Below are positions 1-8,915 of a DNA stretch of 64,000 nt, one piece after another. The DNA is from Algoriphagus sp. NG3. GTDB lineage: Bacteria > Bacteroidota > Bacteroidia > Cytophagales > Cyclobacteriaceae. Location: assembly GCF_034119865.1 (NCBI RefSeq), contig NZ_CP139421.1:1984001-2048000 (forward strand). The letters are read 5' to 3'. Made by a program: the position numbers and the translations under genes. A model generated the notes under the pieces. The model ran no database searches and was not told where the DNA came from. It saw only the letters and a program-made list of their open reading frames with translations. How positions within the stretch are numbered: the stretch's first letter is position 1; each line of letters starts with the position of its first letter.

Positions 1-4
1 ATGA

Positions 5-1666
5 TCATGTTTTTTTAGGTTCACTGGAATATTCCTTAATCAATACATTTAAAATTTCATGGTTAAGAGAGTAATCGACAGCTAAATCGATAAGCTGTAC
101 CCCTTTGGCACTCAAAGCATGTTTCAGTACTTGTCGAAACTCATCTACTGATTCCGGCCGATATCCTTTTGCCCCGAAACTTTCGGCATATTTTACAAAG
201 TCCGGATTGCCGTAATCCAAACCATAATTTACAAATCCGAGATCCTGTTGCTTCCATTGTATCATTCCATAGGCATTGTCATTTAGGATAATGACTACCA
301 AATCTAGTTGCAGGCGTATAGCGGTTTCCAATTCCTGAGAATTCATCATAAAACCTCCATCTCCGTTAACGGATATTACTTTTTTATCAGGATCCAACAT
401 TTTTGCCATCATCGCTGAGGGAAGGCCTGCCCCCATCGTAGCCAATGCATTATCGAGTAGCAAGCTGTTTTGTACATAGGCTGGATAGTTACGTGCAAAC
501 CATATCTTGTACATTCCATTATCTAAAGTTATAATCCCGTCGTCAGGGAGAGTATTTCTGACAATATTCACCACACGCTGGGGTAAAACCGGAAAACGAT
601 TGTCGTTTCCGTACTTTGCCAAGTGCGTCATAACGTTTTCTTTTATTTTCAGAAAAAAATCGGTGTTCCAGCTATTGGCATTGGGCTTTAAAGCTTCGGT
701 CAATTCCAAAACACTGTTTGCAATATCTCCGATAACATTCAATTGGGGAAAATAGACTTCGTCTATCTCGGCAGGAAAAAAATTGAGATGGATAACCTTA
801 CGTTTGTCCTCTTTCCGCATGAAAAAAGGTGGCTTTTCAATAGTATCGTGGCCTACGTTGATTATCAGGTCAGATTCGTTAATCGCATCATGCAAAAAGT
901 CGTAATTGGACAATGCAGCTGTTCCCAAGTATAATTGATGGCGTTCATCTATGATCCCTTTTCCCATTTGTGTGTTGAAAAAAGGAATACCTATAGAATC
1001 AACAAAAGCTGACAATGCCATACTGGCTCTTTTCCTATTGGCTCCTGCCCCTATGAGCAAGAGAGGTTTGCTGGCTTCTTTGATCAGTTCTGCTGCCTGT
1101 TCAATTGCATCTTTCCCTGCATATGGAATTTTCCAATCTACCACATCAAATATCCTCGGATTATCCACCTCTTCGGCAGCTATATCCTCTGGCAGTTCGA
1201 TATGTGTCGCTCCCGGCCTTTCTTCCTGTGCCAGCCGAAATGCCTCTCTGACTATAGAAGGGATATGTGAGCTATGGGTGACCTGTTTGGTGTACTTGGT
1301 AAGCGAGTGCATCATTTTGACCACATCGATGATCTGAAATTTCCCCTGTTTACTCTTTTTGATTGGCTTCTGCCCTGTAATAATAACAAGTGGCATAGCA
1401 CCTAATTGAGCATAAGCTGCCGGGGTCACCAGATTGGTTGCCCCCGGCCCTAGGGTAGAGAGACAAACTCCCGCTTTGCCTGTTAACCTACCGTAAGTCG
1501 AAGCCATGAATCCCGCTCCCTGCTCATGCCGGTTAAGAATCAACTCTATTTTCTCTGATTTCCTGATAGATTCAAGCAAATCAAGGTTTTCTTCACCAGG
1601 CAGTCCAAAAACATACTCCACACCTTCATTCTCTAAGGCCTTAATAAATAAATCTGATGCTTTCAT
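5..1666 (-). CDS. Acetolactate-synthase-like ThDP-dependent enzyme
   Basis: A 553-residue thiamine-diphosphate enzyme, the usual length of the acetolactate synthase large subunit. The N-terminal PYR domain has the catalytic-Glu region RHEQGAGFMAS (Glu48), the central domain follows, and the C-terminal PP domain has the ThDP/Mg motif GDGGFMMNSQE followed by NDNAYG. The N-terminal third strongly resembles the catabolic AlsS type, which condenses two pyruvates to 2-acetolactate. No ilvN-type small subunit lies next to it, which fits a catabolic or stand-alone enzyme rather than branched-chain synthesis. The stop codon lies at positions 5-7, so the gene is complete. Its 5' side carries copy F of the leader element also found in front of four other genes here. 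Exact substrate is inferred; oxalyl-CoA or benzoylformate-type decarboxylases share the fold. Confidence 0.85.
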   Translation of the reverse strand: MKASDLFIKALENEGVEYVFGLPGEENLDLLESIRKSEKIELILNRHEQGAGFMASTYGRLTGKAGVCLSTLGPGATNLVTPAAYAQLGAMPLVIITGQKPIKKSKQGKFQIIDVVKMMHSLTKYTKQVTHSSHIPSIVREAFRLAQEERPGATHIELPEDIAAEEVDNPRIFDVVDWKIPYAGKDAIEQAAELIKEASKPLLLIGAGANRKRASMALSAFVDSIGIPFFNTQMGKGIIDERHQLYLGTAALSNYDFLHDAINESDLIINVGHDTIEKPPFFMRKEDKRKVIHLNFFPAEIDEVYFPQLNVIGDIANSVLELTEALKPNANSWNTDFFLKIKENVMTHLAKYGNDNRFPVLPQRVVNIVRNTLPDDGIITLDNGMYKIWFARNYPAYVQNSLLLDNALATMGAGLPSAMMAKMLDPDKKVISVNGDGGFMMNSQELETAIRLQLDLVVIILNDNAYGMIQWKQQDLGFVNYGLDYGNPDFVKYAESFGAKGYRPESVDEFRQVLKHALSAKGVQLIDLAVDYSLNHEILNVLIKEYSSEPKKT

Positions 1667-1740
1667 CTTTTTATGTTTTGTTTTTTATTGCCAATGGATT
1701 CTAGCAAATACTATAATCATCCCTGTGTGTGGCTTCTGAC
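1667..1740 (-). promoter_or_regulatory. Leader element copy F
   Basis: Copy F of a repeated leader. On the plus strand the core (1697-1723) reads GATTCTAGC, six variable bases, then TATAATCATCCC up to small differences from the other copies. It lies 31 nt from the start codon of the ThDP enzyme. In transcription direction the frame GMII-VF-ARI is present and stops at a TAA before the gene. The A-rich sequence directly before the ATG also matches the other copies. The upstream TCGAG block seen in B, C and D is not obvious here, so this is the most diverged gene-linked copy. Confidence 0.5.
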
Positions 1741-1892
1741 ACGTTGAAATTTATATGTTTATAATAGTTCTTCGAGGTCAAATCCCTTATCACATAGTGG
1801 CTTCTTTCTATTTAAAACATGGATTGAAATTCATAAGCCATTAAAAGAAAAAGCTATTGCATAAATTTCCAACGCATATTATTTAGAAACAT

Positions 1893-2861
1893 TCAATGTT
1901 CAATTTCTATTGCTATTTTTCCATAGAAGTTATCATCACCAGCTTTTGTTTCCAAAAGTTTATGTGCTTCGCCAATATCTGACAAGGAAAACACTTTGGT
2001 TAATATAGGTTTTAGTTTTTTGCTTTCTACAAGTTTAGTCAGCTCATTTAGTTTATTTCTATTCTGCCTCGTAAAAACAAAATGATAGGTTGCATTTTTC
2101 CCCCAAGCTTCAATAAGGTTTTGCGGCTTATCTATATCAACTATTGTAACAACCTGCCCTAACTGGCCAAGTACTTTGCCACTATCAGACAGCGTGTCAC
2201 CACCGATAGTATCAATTATCACATCTACTCCTTTATTATTTATTAATTGATTAATTATTTGGATGTAGTCTTCATTTTTGTAGTCTATGACAAAATCAGC
2301 TCCTAACTCAAGAAGAAACGAGTGGTGGACTTTTCTCGCTGTTGTAAATACAGTTGCTCCCATCGCTTTAGCAATTTGAATAGTCGGTATTCCTACTCCA
2401 CCTGCACCTCCGTGAATCAATATTGTCTGATTAATTTTAAGCTGTGCCCTTGTAACAAGCATTTCCCAAGCAGTACCAGCAGCTAATGGAAGCGTCGCAG
2501 CCTCTAAATGACTTATATTTTTAGGTTTTAGACCAATGATTGATTCATGGGCACAGTGATATTGTGCATAACTTCCATGACCATTAAAAATTTCAGGAGA
2601 ATAATAGACTTCATCACCGACTTTAAAATTCTCAACCCCTGGGCCAATTTCCACAATCACGCCTGAGATATCATGCCCTGTAATAACCGGTAAGGTTAAT
2701 TCATTTTTATAATCTCCACGACGGACTTGATAATCCAAAGGATTGACGGAAGAGGCAAGAACCTTTACTAAAACTTCTTGAATCTTTGGTTTTGGTGTAG
2801 GCACTTCTGTAATTTTAAAACTATCAAAAGACCCGAATTCATTTAATATTGCTGCTTTCAT
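1893..2861 (-). CDS. Zinc-type MDR alcohol dehydrogenase / quinone oxidoreductase family
   Basis: An NAD(P)H-dependent medium-chain dehydrogenase/reductase. The GroES-like N terminus starts MKAAILNEFG and contains the SVNPLDYQVR segment. The Rossmann domain has the nucleotide motif HGGAGGVGIPTIQIAK, and the C terminus ends in the typical segment around GKIAIEIEH. There is no structural-zinc cysteine cluster, so it belongs with the quinone-oxidoreductase-like, zinc-free branch that reduces quinones or enones. I chose the second methionine (2861), because the seven extra N-terminal residues from 2882 do not belong to the family. A second member lies at 34042-34983. The exact substrate cannot be told from sequence. 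Confidence 0.85.
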   Translation of the reverse strand: MKAAILNEFGSFDSFKITEVPTPKPKIQEVLVKVLASSVNPLDYQVRRGDYKNELTLPVITGHDISGVIVEIGPGVENFKVGDEVYYSPEIFNGHGSYAQYHCAHESIIGLKPKNISHLEAATLPLAAGTAWEMLVTRAQLKINQTILIHGGAGGVGIPTIQIAKAMGATVFTTARKVHHSFLLELGADFVIDYKNEDYIQIINQLINNKGVDVIIDTIGGDTLSDSGKVLGQLGQVVTIVDIDKPQNLIEAWGKNATYHFVFTRQNRNKLNELTKLVESKKLKPILTKVFSLSDIGEAHKLLETKAGDDNFYGKIAIEIEH

Positions 2862-2896
2862 TATATTTAAGTTTATAAACATCTATTTTTTTGTTA

Positions 2897-4294
2897 CTAT
2901 TTCATTTGCCCAATAATCCAATCGGTCACATCTTGGAGAACTAAAGGGGCTATCGTCTGTTCAATGACTGAATATTCCATTGGTGAGCCCGTGGCAGACT
3001 CTTGAAAGAGATGATTCAAACCTTCATACTCTTTAACAGTGACCCTATTGTTACCTCCTCTCTTCAAAGCATCTTTAATCGCAGATAGATTTTCCTTTGG
3101 AGGAACCTGGAGGTCTTTTTCTCCATTAATTGCCAACACCTCACATGTTACCTTTTCAAGAGCCTCAGATGGGTCATATCGCAAAAAATAGGTTACCCAA
3201 GGAGATGTAAATAGATTTACCTGTGCAGAGATAAATTCCTCTTTTGTCATTCCTTCAGGAATATTGTTTGCAGAATCATCATTTAGAGATTCCTCCAACG
3301 TCCTTCTAAGGATAGACTTTAAGTCTAAATCATCTCCAGTGCTCACTATTACATCAAAAATCTTGGAATTTGTTTGTAGTAAATTTTCAATTTCAGCTTC
3401 AGAGGCCCCCATAACTCTTTCGATAAGTTCTTCCTGAAGCAGCAACAATTTATCTCCACGAATTCCAGATCCGGCCATTAAAACAATAAAACCAACATCG
3501 GCTGATTCCGCGGCAACCATTGGCGCTATCAACCCTCCTTCACTATGACCTATTAGTCCAATGTTAGTTGTATCAACTTCATTTCTGGATTTCAAAAAGG
3601 CAATTGCACTTGCAACATCGCCGGCAAAATCAGCAGTGGTAGCCGAGCTAAAATCACCCGTGGATTCTCCGAATCCCCTATCATCAAACCTTAAAACAGC
3701 GATTCCATTTCTAGTCAAATAATCAGATAATACCAGAAAAGGCTTGTGCCCCATTAGTTCCTCATCCCTGTTTTGTGGGCCGCTTCCCGAAATTAGAATA
3801 ACGGCAGGAAAACTCCCTTTATCGGGAGGAAATGTAAGAGTCCCTGCAAGTTTAATTTTAGCTTGGGGGTTTTCAAAGGTTACATTTTCTGAAATGTAAG
3901 GATATGGTTTTGTAGGCTCCTGAGGACGTGGCGCTACATTTTCTTCAATTAACTGTTTTGAAAGGTTAAGCGGAAAGTCCTGATTGTTTTGCTTAAATGT
4001 TCCAACCATCAAACTATCATCCTTATGAACACCTTCATATGTAATACCTGCCATTGGAACCTCAAAAACAATAAATGATTCATTGAGTGTTGTGGTAACC
4101 GGTATATCTTTTACACCTTGATCGGGGCTGTCCATAGTAGTTCTATAGCCATTCTCATCTTCAGAAACGTTAAAAGAAACAGTCAAGCGAGTTCCATGAA
4201 TAGTAAGCTTCCCACTCCATTTACCCGCTATATCTTGAGCTGTTAGCGATTGAGTTGATAATAAAACCATCAACGCTATTATAAGTTTATGCAT
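2897..4294 (-). CDS. Secreted alpha/beta hydrolase with N-terminal lipocalin-like domain
   Basis: An exported serine hydrolase. The start at 4294 gives a clean signal peptide (MHKLIIALMVLLSTQSLTAQ); the longer frame from 4366 would put 24 unlikely residues in front and overlap the neighbour. After the signal there is a beta-rich domain of about 100 residues beginning DIAGKWSGKL, which resembles N-terminal domains of Bacteroidota hydrolases. The hydrolase domain follows, with ILISGSGPQNRDE, the nucleophile elbow GLIGHSEGG, and late acid and His positions near INGEKDLQVPP and GLNHLFQ. It probably acts on small esters in the periplasm. It follows a small unknown gene with 46 nt between them, so the two may be co-transcribed. 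Confidence 0.8.
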   Translation of the reverse strand: MHKLIIALMVLLSTQSLTAQDIAGKWSGKLTIHGTRLTVSFNVSEDENGYRTTMDSPDQGVKDIPVTTTLNESFIVFEVPMAGITYEGVHKDDSLMVGTFKQNNQDFPLNLSKQLIEENVAPRPQEPTKPYPYISENVTFENPQAKIKLAGTLTFPPDKGSFPAVILISGSGPQNRDEELMGHKPFLVLSDYLTRNGIAVLRFDDRGFGESTGDFSSATTADFAGDVASAIAFLKSRNEVDTTNIGLIGHSEGGLIAPMVAAESADVGFIVLMAGSGIRGDKLLLLQEELIERVMGASEAEIENLLQTNSKIFDVIVSTGDDLDLKSILRRTLEESLNDDSANNIPEGMTKEEFISAQVNLFTSPWVTYFLRYDPSEALEKVTCEVLAINGEKDLQVPPKENLSAIKDALKRGGNNRVTVKEYEGLNHLFQESATGSPMEYSVIEQTIAPLVLQDVTDWIIGQMK

Positions 4295-4340
4295 AATTGG
4301 TTCTTTTGATAATTGATACATCCTATACTTCTTAATCCTC

Positions 4341-4835
4341 CTAAAACCTATGTGAGATTCCAACACCTAAAATTCCAATTCCATAGTACGTTCTATCGTA
4401 CTTCAAACCTAACTCAGTCCCGGAAACTATTTTATTATATCGCTTCACGGATCTATCTAAGAGAATATTTGATCTAATGTTAAAGAAGGCTGAAACTAAT
4501 CCCGCAGTACCTAATGCAGCCCAATAGGAATCACTATCCCGTTTATCCGGCCTAAATAAAACATACAATGATAAACCGGAGGTAATTAAGCCAATGACCT
4601 TAGCTGTTTTCATTGAGTTCTTAAACTTATTGAAATCCCTAGTAACCTCTGAATCATTTACCTGAATTAAAGGGATTTGCAACCCATACGGACTTTCAAA
4701 AGTTTGGCCATTATAGATATACTTAGTACTAAACACTCCTCTTTTTACTTCAATGGAATGAAAATCCTTATCGGATTGGGCGAATGAATCAAAATGGAAT
4801 CCTATAATAAATAAGATCAATATATTAAACTTCAT
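4341..4835 (-). CDS. Exported protein of unknown function
   Basis: A 164-residue protein I do not recognise. The first 19 residues (to FDSFAQ) look like a signal peptide. A short charged region is followed by two hydrophobic stretches, around AKVIGLITSGLSLYVLF and YWAALGTAGLVSAFF, which suggest a membrane or membrane-associated protein. The C terminus (GIGILGVGISHRF) has the alternating pattern and terminal Phe seen in some outer-membrane proteins, though the protein is too short for a normal barrel. It lies directly upstream of the hydrolase at 2897-4294. Confidence 0.6.
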   Translation of the reverse strand: MKFNILILFIIGFHFDSFAQSDKDFHSIEVKRGVFSTKYIYNGQTFESPYGLQIPLIQVNDSEVTRDFNKFKNSMKTAKVIGLITSGLSLYVLFRPDKRDSDSYWAALGTAGLVSAFFNIRSNILLDRSVKRYNKIVSGTELGLKYDRTYYGIGILGVGISHRF

Positions 4836-4948
4836 AATTAATTTGATAGCTAATTTTATCTTCTACTTTAACTCTGTAAGAAAATCTATTTAAGCTTATT
4901 CTTTCTAAGATATGGAAACTATATTTTATAAAACATTGACTTATGCTG

Positions 4949-5917
4949 TCAATATGTTAGATTCGACATAAAATCTCTGATCTTATTTATGATTTCATCC
5001 CCATCTTCTTCCAGAGCAAAATGTCCTGTATCGTAAATATTATAGTCAATGTTTTTTACATCTTTTTTAAATGCTTCTGCACCGCTTTCGGGAAAGTATT
5101 CATCGTTTTTCCCCCAGACGACCAACAAGGGCGGTTGATTATCCCTAAGATATTTTTGCCATTTTGGATATAGTTTTAAGTTGTTTTGATAGTCGTACCA
5201 TAAATCCAAATTGACTTTATGGGCATTGGGACGGCTCATTCTTAAATAATCCAAATGCCAAGTATCAGGATTTACATTTTCGGGATTTCGGGTTCCATGG
5301 GTGTAGTCCCACTTTAAACCATCCAGTGTAAAAGCAGGCAGTAATGCCTTTTCGGTACTATCATTCCTATCCGCCCAAAGGGCTTTAATCCCTTTCCATA
5401 TTTCTCCTATACCTTCCTCATAGGCATTTCCATTTTGTGTAATGATGGCAGTGACTTTTTCCGGGTGTGCTGTAGCAATTCTAAATCCTATAGGGGCACC
5501 ATAATCCTGCATCATTATGGCGTAAGAACCAATACCTTTCTTTTCTAAAAACGCATTCATCGTTAGCGAAATATTGTCAAAGGTGTACTCGTACTCTTCG
5601 GGAGAGGGGAAATCACTTAATCCAAATCCTGGGTAATCAGGTGCTATTAAATAAAATTTATCTGAAAGTTGATTCAACACTTTCCTGTATTGATGGGAAG
5701 AGGAAGGATAACCGTGCAATAATACCATCGCTGGATTTTCAGCATTTCCTGTTTCTCGATATGCGATGTTTACTCCATCCACATCTAATGTTTTATATTT
5801 TATTTGTTGCATTTCTTTTTCTTTTTTAATGAGCACTTTATTTTCTATAGTTGAATTCTCTTGACATCCATAAACTAACATCATTAGTAAAAAGCAAAAT
5901 ATACTTAAATTCTTCAT
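4949..5917 (-). CDS. Lipoprotein alpha/beta hydrolase, haloalkane-dehalogenase/epoxide-hydrolase-like
   Basis: An alpha/beta-hydrolase lipoprotein. Starting at the second Met (5917) gives a short signal peptide with the lipobox LVYGC, so the mature protein would be anchored by Cys in the membrane. The catalytic domain shows the oxyanion segment VLLHGYPSSSHQYRKVL, PDYPGFGLSD, a nucleophile elbow MMQDYGAPIGFR with Asp as nucleophile (as in dehalogenases and epoxide hydrolases rather than Ser esterases), VVWGKNDEYFP and a late His in DTGHFALEE. Asp at the elbow argues for hydrolysis of haloalkanes or epoxides. It follows an SRPBCC gene, with 28 nt between the SRPBCC stop and the chosen start. 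Confidence 0.82.
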   Translation of the reverse strand: MKNLSIFCFLLMMLVYGCQENSTIENKVLIKKEKEMQQIKYKTLDVDGVNIAYRETGNAENPAMVLLHGYPSSSHQYRKVLNQLSDKFYLIAPDYPGFGLSDFPSPEEYEYTFDNISLTMNAFLEKKGIGSYAIMMQDYGAPIGFRIATAHPEKVTAIITQNGNAYEEGIGEIWKGIKALWADRNDSTEKALLPAFTLDGLKWDYTHGTRNPENVNPDTWHLDYLRMSRPNAHKVNLDLWYDYQNNLKLYPKWQKYLRDNQPPLLVVWGKNDEYFPESGAEAFKKDVKNIDYNIYDTGHFALEEDGDEIINKIRDFMSNLTY

Positions 5918-5945
5918 AGGCGATTTGAGTTTCATATTTATTGGT

Positions 5946-6377
5946 TCACTTTTTTTCTACCACGTTCTTTAAGCCATGATTCATCAGTTCAAAACCTTGC
6001 CTAGTACTGTTTTCAAGTTTTTTACGGAATAAATTCACTAGAACCCCTCTAAATTTTTCACTATGGATAAAAATAGTTGTGCCGTTCCCGTTATCTATGA
6101 GTTCAAACTTATGTTCGCCATCAAAAACACCTTTGAATAATAACTTCCCCATCCAACGAAACTCTTTGTTTTGTTCAAATTCCAAAACGGTTGGCTTAAA
6201 TGTCATACTTTTACCTTCTGGCGAGCTAATGCATACTGTAATTTGACTACCTACCTTAGGCTCCCCTTTAATACTTTTAATAAAAGGATTCCAATTGCTG
6301 TAATTATCAAAGTCTGTTAATACTGTCCAAACTTTATCAGGCGTGGAATTGATTATGATTTGTGTTTTGATATCCAT
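5946..6377 (-). CDS. SRPBCC (polyketide cyclase/START-like) domain protein
   Basis: A single-domain 143-residue SRPBCC protein. It opens with the typical INSTPDKVWTVLTDFDNYSNWNPF segment and ends with a long C-terminal helix around RQGFELMNHGLKNVVEKK. This fold binds hydrophobic ligands in a deep cavity; no catalytic residues are obvious. It precedes the dehalogenase-like gene and is probably co-transcribed with it. The 244-bp stretch upstream carries copy A of the leader element. Confidence 0.8.
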   Translation of the reverse strand: MDIKTQIIINSTPDKVWTVLTDFDNYSNWNPFIKSIKGEPKVGSQITVCISSPEGKSMTFKPTVLEFEQNKEFRWMGKLLFKGVFDGEHKFELIDNGNGTTIFIHSEKFRGVLVNLFRKKLENSTRQGFELMNHGLKNVVEKK

Positions 6378-6412
6378 TGCAACTAGTTAAGTTCTGAACT
6401 CAATATTTATTT

Positions 6413-6576
6413 CATCTAATTATAATTTGTTTCTTAAAGGACACTAACCTTCCCGTGACTAAGGAAATGGGATAGCCTGTCCCGTCTCGATAATTTTCGG
6501 GATCGTTTCGGGATAATCTCTCATACATTATAATCATCGCAGTATGATCCATACTTACGGGATCATGCTCGATTAT
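6413..6576 (-). promoter_or_regulatory. Leader element copy A, longest open frame
   Basis: Core at 6514-6540 (plus strand). In transcription direction the MII frame is open for 41 codons, with the segments MIIMYERL, DGTGYP and SFKKQIIIR, and ends in a TGA at 6412-6414. That TGA overlaps an ATG, as in copies B and C, but here the ATG frame closes at once (ATG AAA TAA). The nearest gene, an SRPBCC protein, starts 35 nt further on. A gene that once followed directly may have been lost. Confidence 0.5.
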
Positions 6577-6621
6577 ATATATTTACACTTTAGTTTTAAA
6601 GGCTATTATTTGAATTTCCAA

Positions 6622-6930
6622 TTAATTAGTAAACTTCAGCTTATTCAACATTTCATCTGTCACCTCATTGGAATAAATACTAAAGGAATTAATCAAAGTC
6701 CCTTTTAAATTATACTTCTCTGAGGTAACCGCATATAGTATAGCTGAATTATCGGGACTGGAGTCATCATCTTCAAACCTAAAGTAGTTGTCAATATTAA
6801 ATTCATCATGAAATATTCTGTACATCCCATTTCTACATTCAATACAGTTTTGTTTTAGGTTAAAATCCTCTACATACCCTTCCTTTTTCAGGTCGGACAA
6901 TGCTTCTATTAAATTATCGTATGATTTCAT
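6622..6930 (-). CDS. Small conserved Bacteroidota protein (often misnamed phosphoribosylpyrophosphate synthetase)
   Basis: A 102-residue acidic cytoplasmic protein. It matches from memory a small Bacteroidota family beginning with a segment like MKSYDNLIEALSDLKKEGY, followed by DFNLKQNCIEC, FRFEDDDSSPDNSAILYAV and a C-terminal helix near DEMLNKLKF. Public annotations often carry the name phosphoribosylpyrophosphate synthetase, but at this length it cannot be one. The two Cys in NCIEC could bind metal. The function is unknown. It lies 17 nt after a GNAT gene, so the two probably share a transcript. Confidence 0.7.
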   Translation of the reverse strand: MKSYDNLIEALSDLKKEGYVEDFNLKQNCIECRNGMYRIFHDEFNIDNYFRFEDDDSSPDNSAILYAVTSEKYNLKGTLINSFSIYSNEVTDEMLNKLKFTN

Positions 6931-6947
6931 TTGAGTTTGTGCGTTTA

Positions 6948-7265
6948 TTAGAGCTTGTCGTAACCTTTAAATTTTTTACTTACTACGCGTTTCCATTCTG
7001 GGAACCTCTTAATGTAAGCGAATACAAAAGGACAGAAAGGCAATAACTTTAGATTATGATTTTCGAGATAATGCAAGGTCTTTTCAACTACCGCACTTGC
7101 CGCCCCAGTCCCTTCTAATTCAGGGTCAGTTTCGGTGTGTACAAGAGCTATCTGACTCCCAAATTCACCATAATTGGTAAAGGCATATTTCCCGTCTATT
7201 TCTATTTCGAAACGTCTTTTACCTTCATTTTTTACCAGGGGAATTTCTACAAATATTGGCTTCAT
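6948..7265 (-). CDS. YjdJ-type GNAT acetyltransferase
   Basis: A short (105-residue) GNAT of the NAT_SF/YjdJ type (PF14542 family by recall). Recognisable parts are the beta strand before HTETDPELEGTGAASAVVEKTLHYL, which holds the acetyl-CoA-binding turn, and the family-typical tail LKLLPFCPFVFAYIKRFPEWKRVV. Members are minimal acetyltransferases with unknown acceptors. Two more members lie in the window (12286-12570 and 21729-22028), each beside redox or stress genes. Confidence 0.85.
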   Translation of the reverse strand: MKPIFVEIPLVKNEGKRRFEIEIDGKYAFTNYGEFGSQIALVHTETDPELEGTGAASAVVEKTLHYLENHNLKLLPFCPFVFAYIKRFPEWKRVVSKKFKGYDKL

Positions 7266-7542
7266 ATGTTTTTTAAATGTAAAGTGAGTATTTCCTGCGA
7301 TCTGAATCTTCTACTTTTAGCAAACATTTTGTCAATCAAAAATTCTCATTATTGACCATTCTACTGTAAGCTTGTCATAGTATAGTTTGCACCTTCTGGA
7401 GTGGGATCACCAAATTAATTGCAAGAGAAACGGGCAGAAAGTGAACAATCCCTATACTAATTAAGGGCAACACCATAACCACGTTCAGGATATGTGTTTG
7501 GTAGCAATGCCTGCCTAAGCCGACACTGCTTATGACGAAATT
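7266..7542. other. Intergenic, no gene seen
   Basis: No convincing short gene, repeat or terminator in this 277-bp stretch between the GNAT and the esterase. Confidence 0.5.
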
Positions 7543-8589
7543 TTATTCTTTGAACAAAGCATCCCTCAATACAGCCGAGGCCTGACTCAACGCCTCCTGT
7601 ACACCTGGAATGTGTGAAAGGGGATTCAGCATTCCATAATCGTGTATCATTCCTGTATACACTGTAACAGTGGTCGGCACCCCAGCTTCATCTAATTTGC
7701 GGCCGTAAGCAACGCCTTCATCATATAGGATGTCGTTTTCAGCAACCTGAATTAATGCTGGAGGCAATCCTGCTAACTCTTCTAAGGAAGCGTTGACCGG
7801 GGAGACATACTTGTGCTTACGTTCTTCTGGATTAGGGATATACATATCCCACATCCATTCCATGATAGGGGTGGTCAGGAATCTACCTTGCGCAAACTTT
7901 TCATAGGAAGGACGTTTTGTGTCAGAGTCAACAAGTGGCCAAAGCAATAGCTGAAAAGTCAGCTTTGGACCTTTTTTTTCTTTTGCCATTAAGGCTACCA
8001 CAGTGGACATATTACCACCCACACTGTTACCTGCAACTGCCAATCGGGATCCGTCGACTCCAATGGAACCTCCATTTTCACTAACCCATTTCGTTGCAGC
8101 ATAAGCTTGGTTAATCGCCACAGGAAATTGGGCATCGGGAGTGGGTGTGTAATCCGGAAAGACGGCAACTGCACCGCTTTTCACTACCAGATCCCTCACC
8201 AGGCGTTTATGAGTCGGGTAGTCTCCCAACACCCATCCCCCACCGTGGAAAAACATAAAAACGGGCAGGTTATCCTTGGCACCTTTCGGCTTTACGATAT
8301 GCAGGGTGATGGTTTGACCATCTTGAGTAATGGTTCTTTCGGATTCTTCAATGTCACTATAATCGTAGGACACTGAATTTTGTGCCCCCACAAGAACTTG
8401 GCGGGCATCTTTTGGGGATAATTTTTCCAAAGGCGGCCCATCCCCACTATTCAGGACTTTAAGAAATGCCCTGGTATCCTTTGAAATATTCGGGTCTTTT
8501 TCCCCAGGAATTGATTGTGCCATAATAGTTGTATTTAAGTGAGTTAAAATGAAAATAACGGCTACTATTGATAATTTGACATGCTTCAT
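7543..8589 (-). CDS. Secreted hormone-sensitive-lipase-family esterase
   Basis: An exported 348-residue esterase of the HSL/bacterial family IV group. A signal peptide covers about residues 1-24 (ending TTIMAQ). The oxyanion motif FFHGGGWVLGD, the nucleophile elbow AVAGNSVGGNMS (GxSxG written GNSVG), the acid region ENDILYDEGVAYGRKL and the late His in GMIHDYGML complete the triad. Such enzymes hydrolyse short acyl esters. It has an intergenic gap on both sides, and the next upstream gene (the UBP zinc finger) ends 43 nt before it, so read-through from that operon is possible. Confidence 0.87.
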   Translation of the reverse strand: MKHVKLSIVAVIFILTHLNTTIMAQSIPGEKDPNISKDTRAFLKVLNSGDGPPLEKLSPKDARQVLVGAQNSVSYDYSDIEESERTITQDGQTITLHIVKPKGAKDNLPVFMFFHGGGWVLGDYPTHKRLVRDLVVKSGAVAVFPDYTPTPDAQFPVAINQAYAATKWVSENGGSIGVDGSRLAVAGNSVGGNMSTVVALMAKEKKGPKLTFQLLLWPLVDSDTKRPSYEKFAQGRFLTTPIMEWMWDMYIPNPEERKHKYVSPVNASLEELAGLPPALIQVAENDILYDEGVAYGRKLDEAGVPTTVTVYTGMIHDYGMLNPLSHIPGVQEALSQASAVLRDALFKE

Positions 8590-8631
8590 AATACGATGTT
8601 TAATGGGGTTGAAATTGATTTAAATCACTGG

Positions 8632-8913
8632 TTAGACTAAAGATCTTTTGAGCTTATCAATATAGCACCAAGCAAATTTTGACCATGGCTTAGGAAGGAC
8701 TGAAGTAACTACCGGGTGACCAGTTGCTTCAAAATGTTTTTGAGCGTGCTGGTTTTGGGATGAATTACAGCATAGTACCACCCCACAAGTTTGGCAGAGT
8801 CGTAAATGAATCCATTTTCCTCCTATTTTCGCACATTCTTCGCAGACCTTGGTCTTGGTGGTTTTGAAGCTCTTTCTATTTAAATGCTCACAATATTTAT
8901 ATTCTCCCTCCAT
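8632..8913 (-). CDS. UBP-type zinc-finger protein
   Basis: A stand-alone zf-UBP domain of about 93 residues. The Cys/His ligands are spread as in the family: CEHLNRKS, CEECAK, LRLCQTCGVVLCCNS and HAQKHFEATGHPVV. In eukaryotes this fold reads ubiquitin C termini. In bacteria it is a small protein often seen next to cNMP-binding/thioredoxin-reductase-like oxidoreductases, as here, and its partner is unknown. I chose the ATG at 8911-8913; a GTG one codon earlier would overlap the upstream stop by one base. It is translationally very close to the oxidoreductase, so a joint job is likely. Confidence 0.85.
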   Translation of the reverse strand: MEGEYKYCEHLNRKSFKTTKTKVCEECAKIGGKWIHLRLCQTCGVVLCCNSSQNQHAQKHFEATGHPVVTSVLPKPWSKFAWCYIDKLKRSLV

Positions 8914-8915
8914 CA

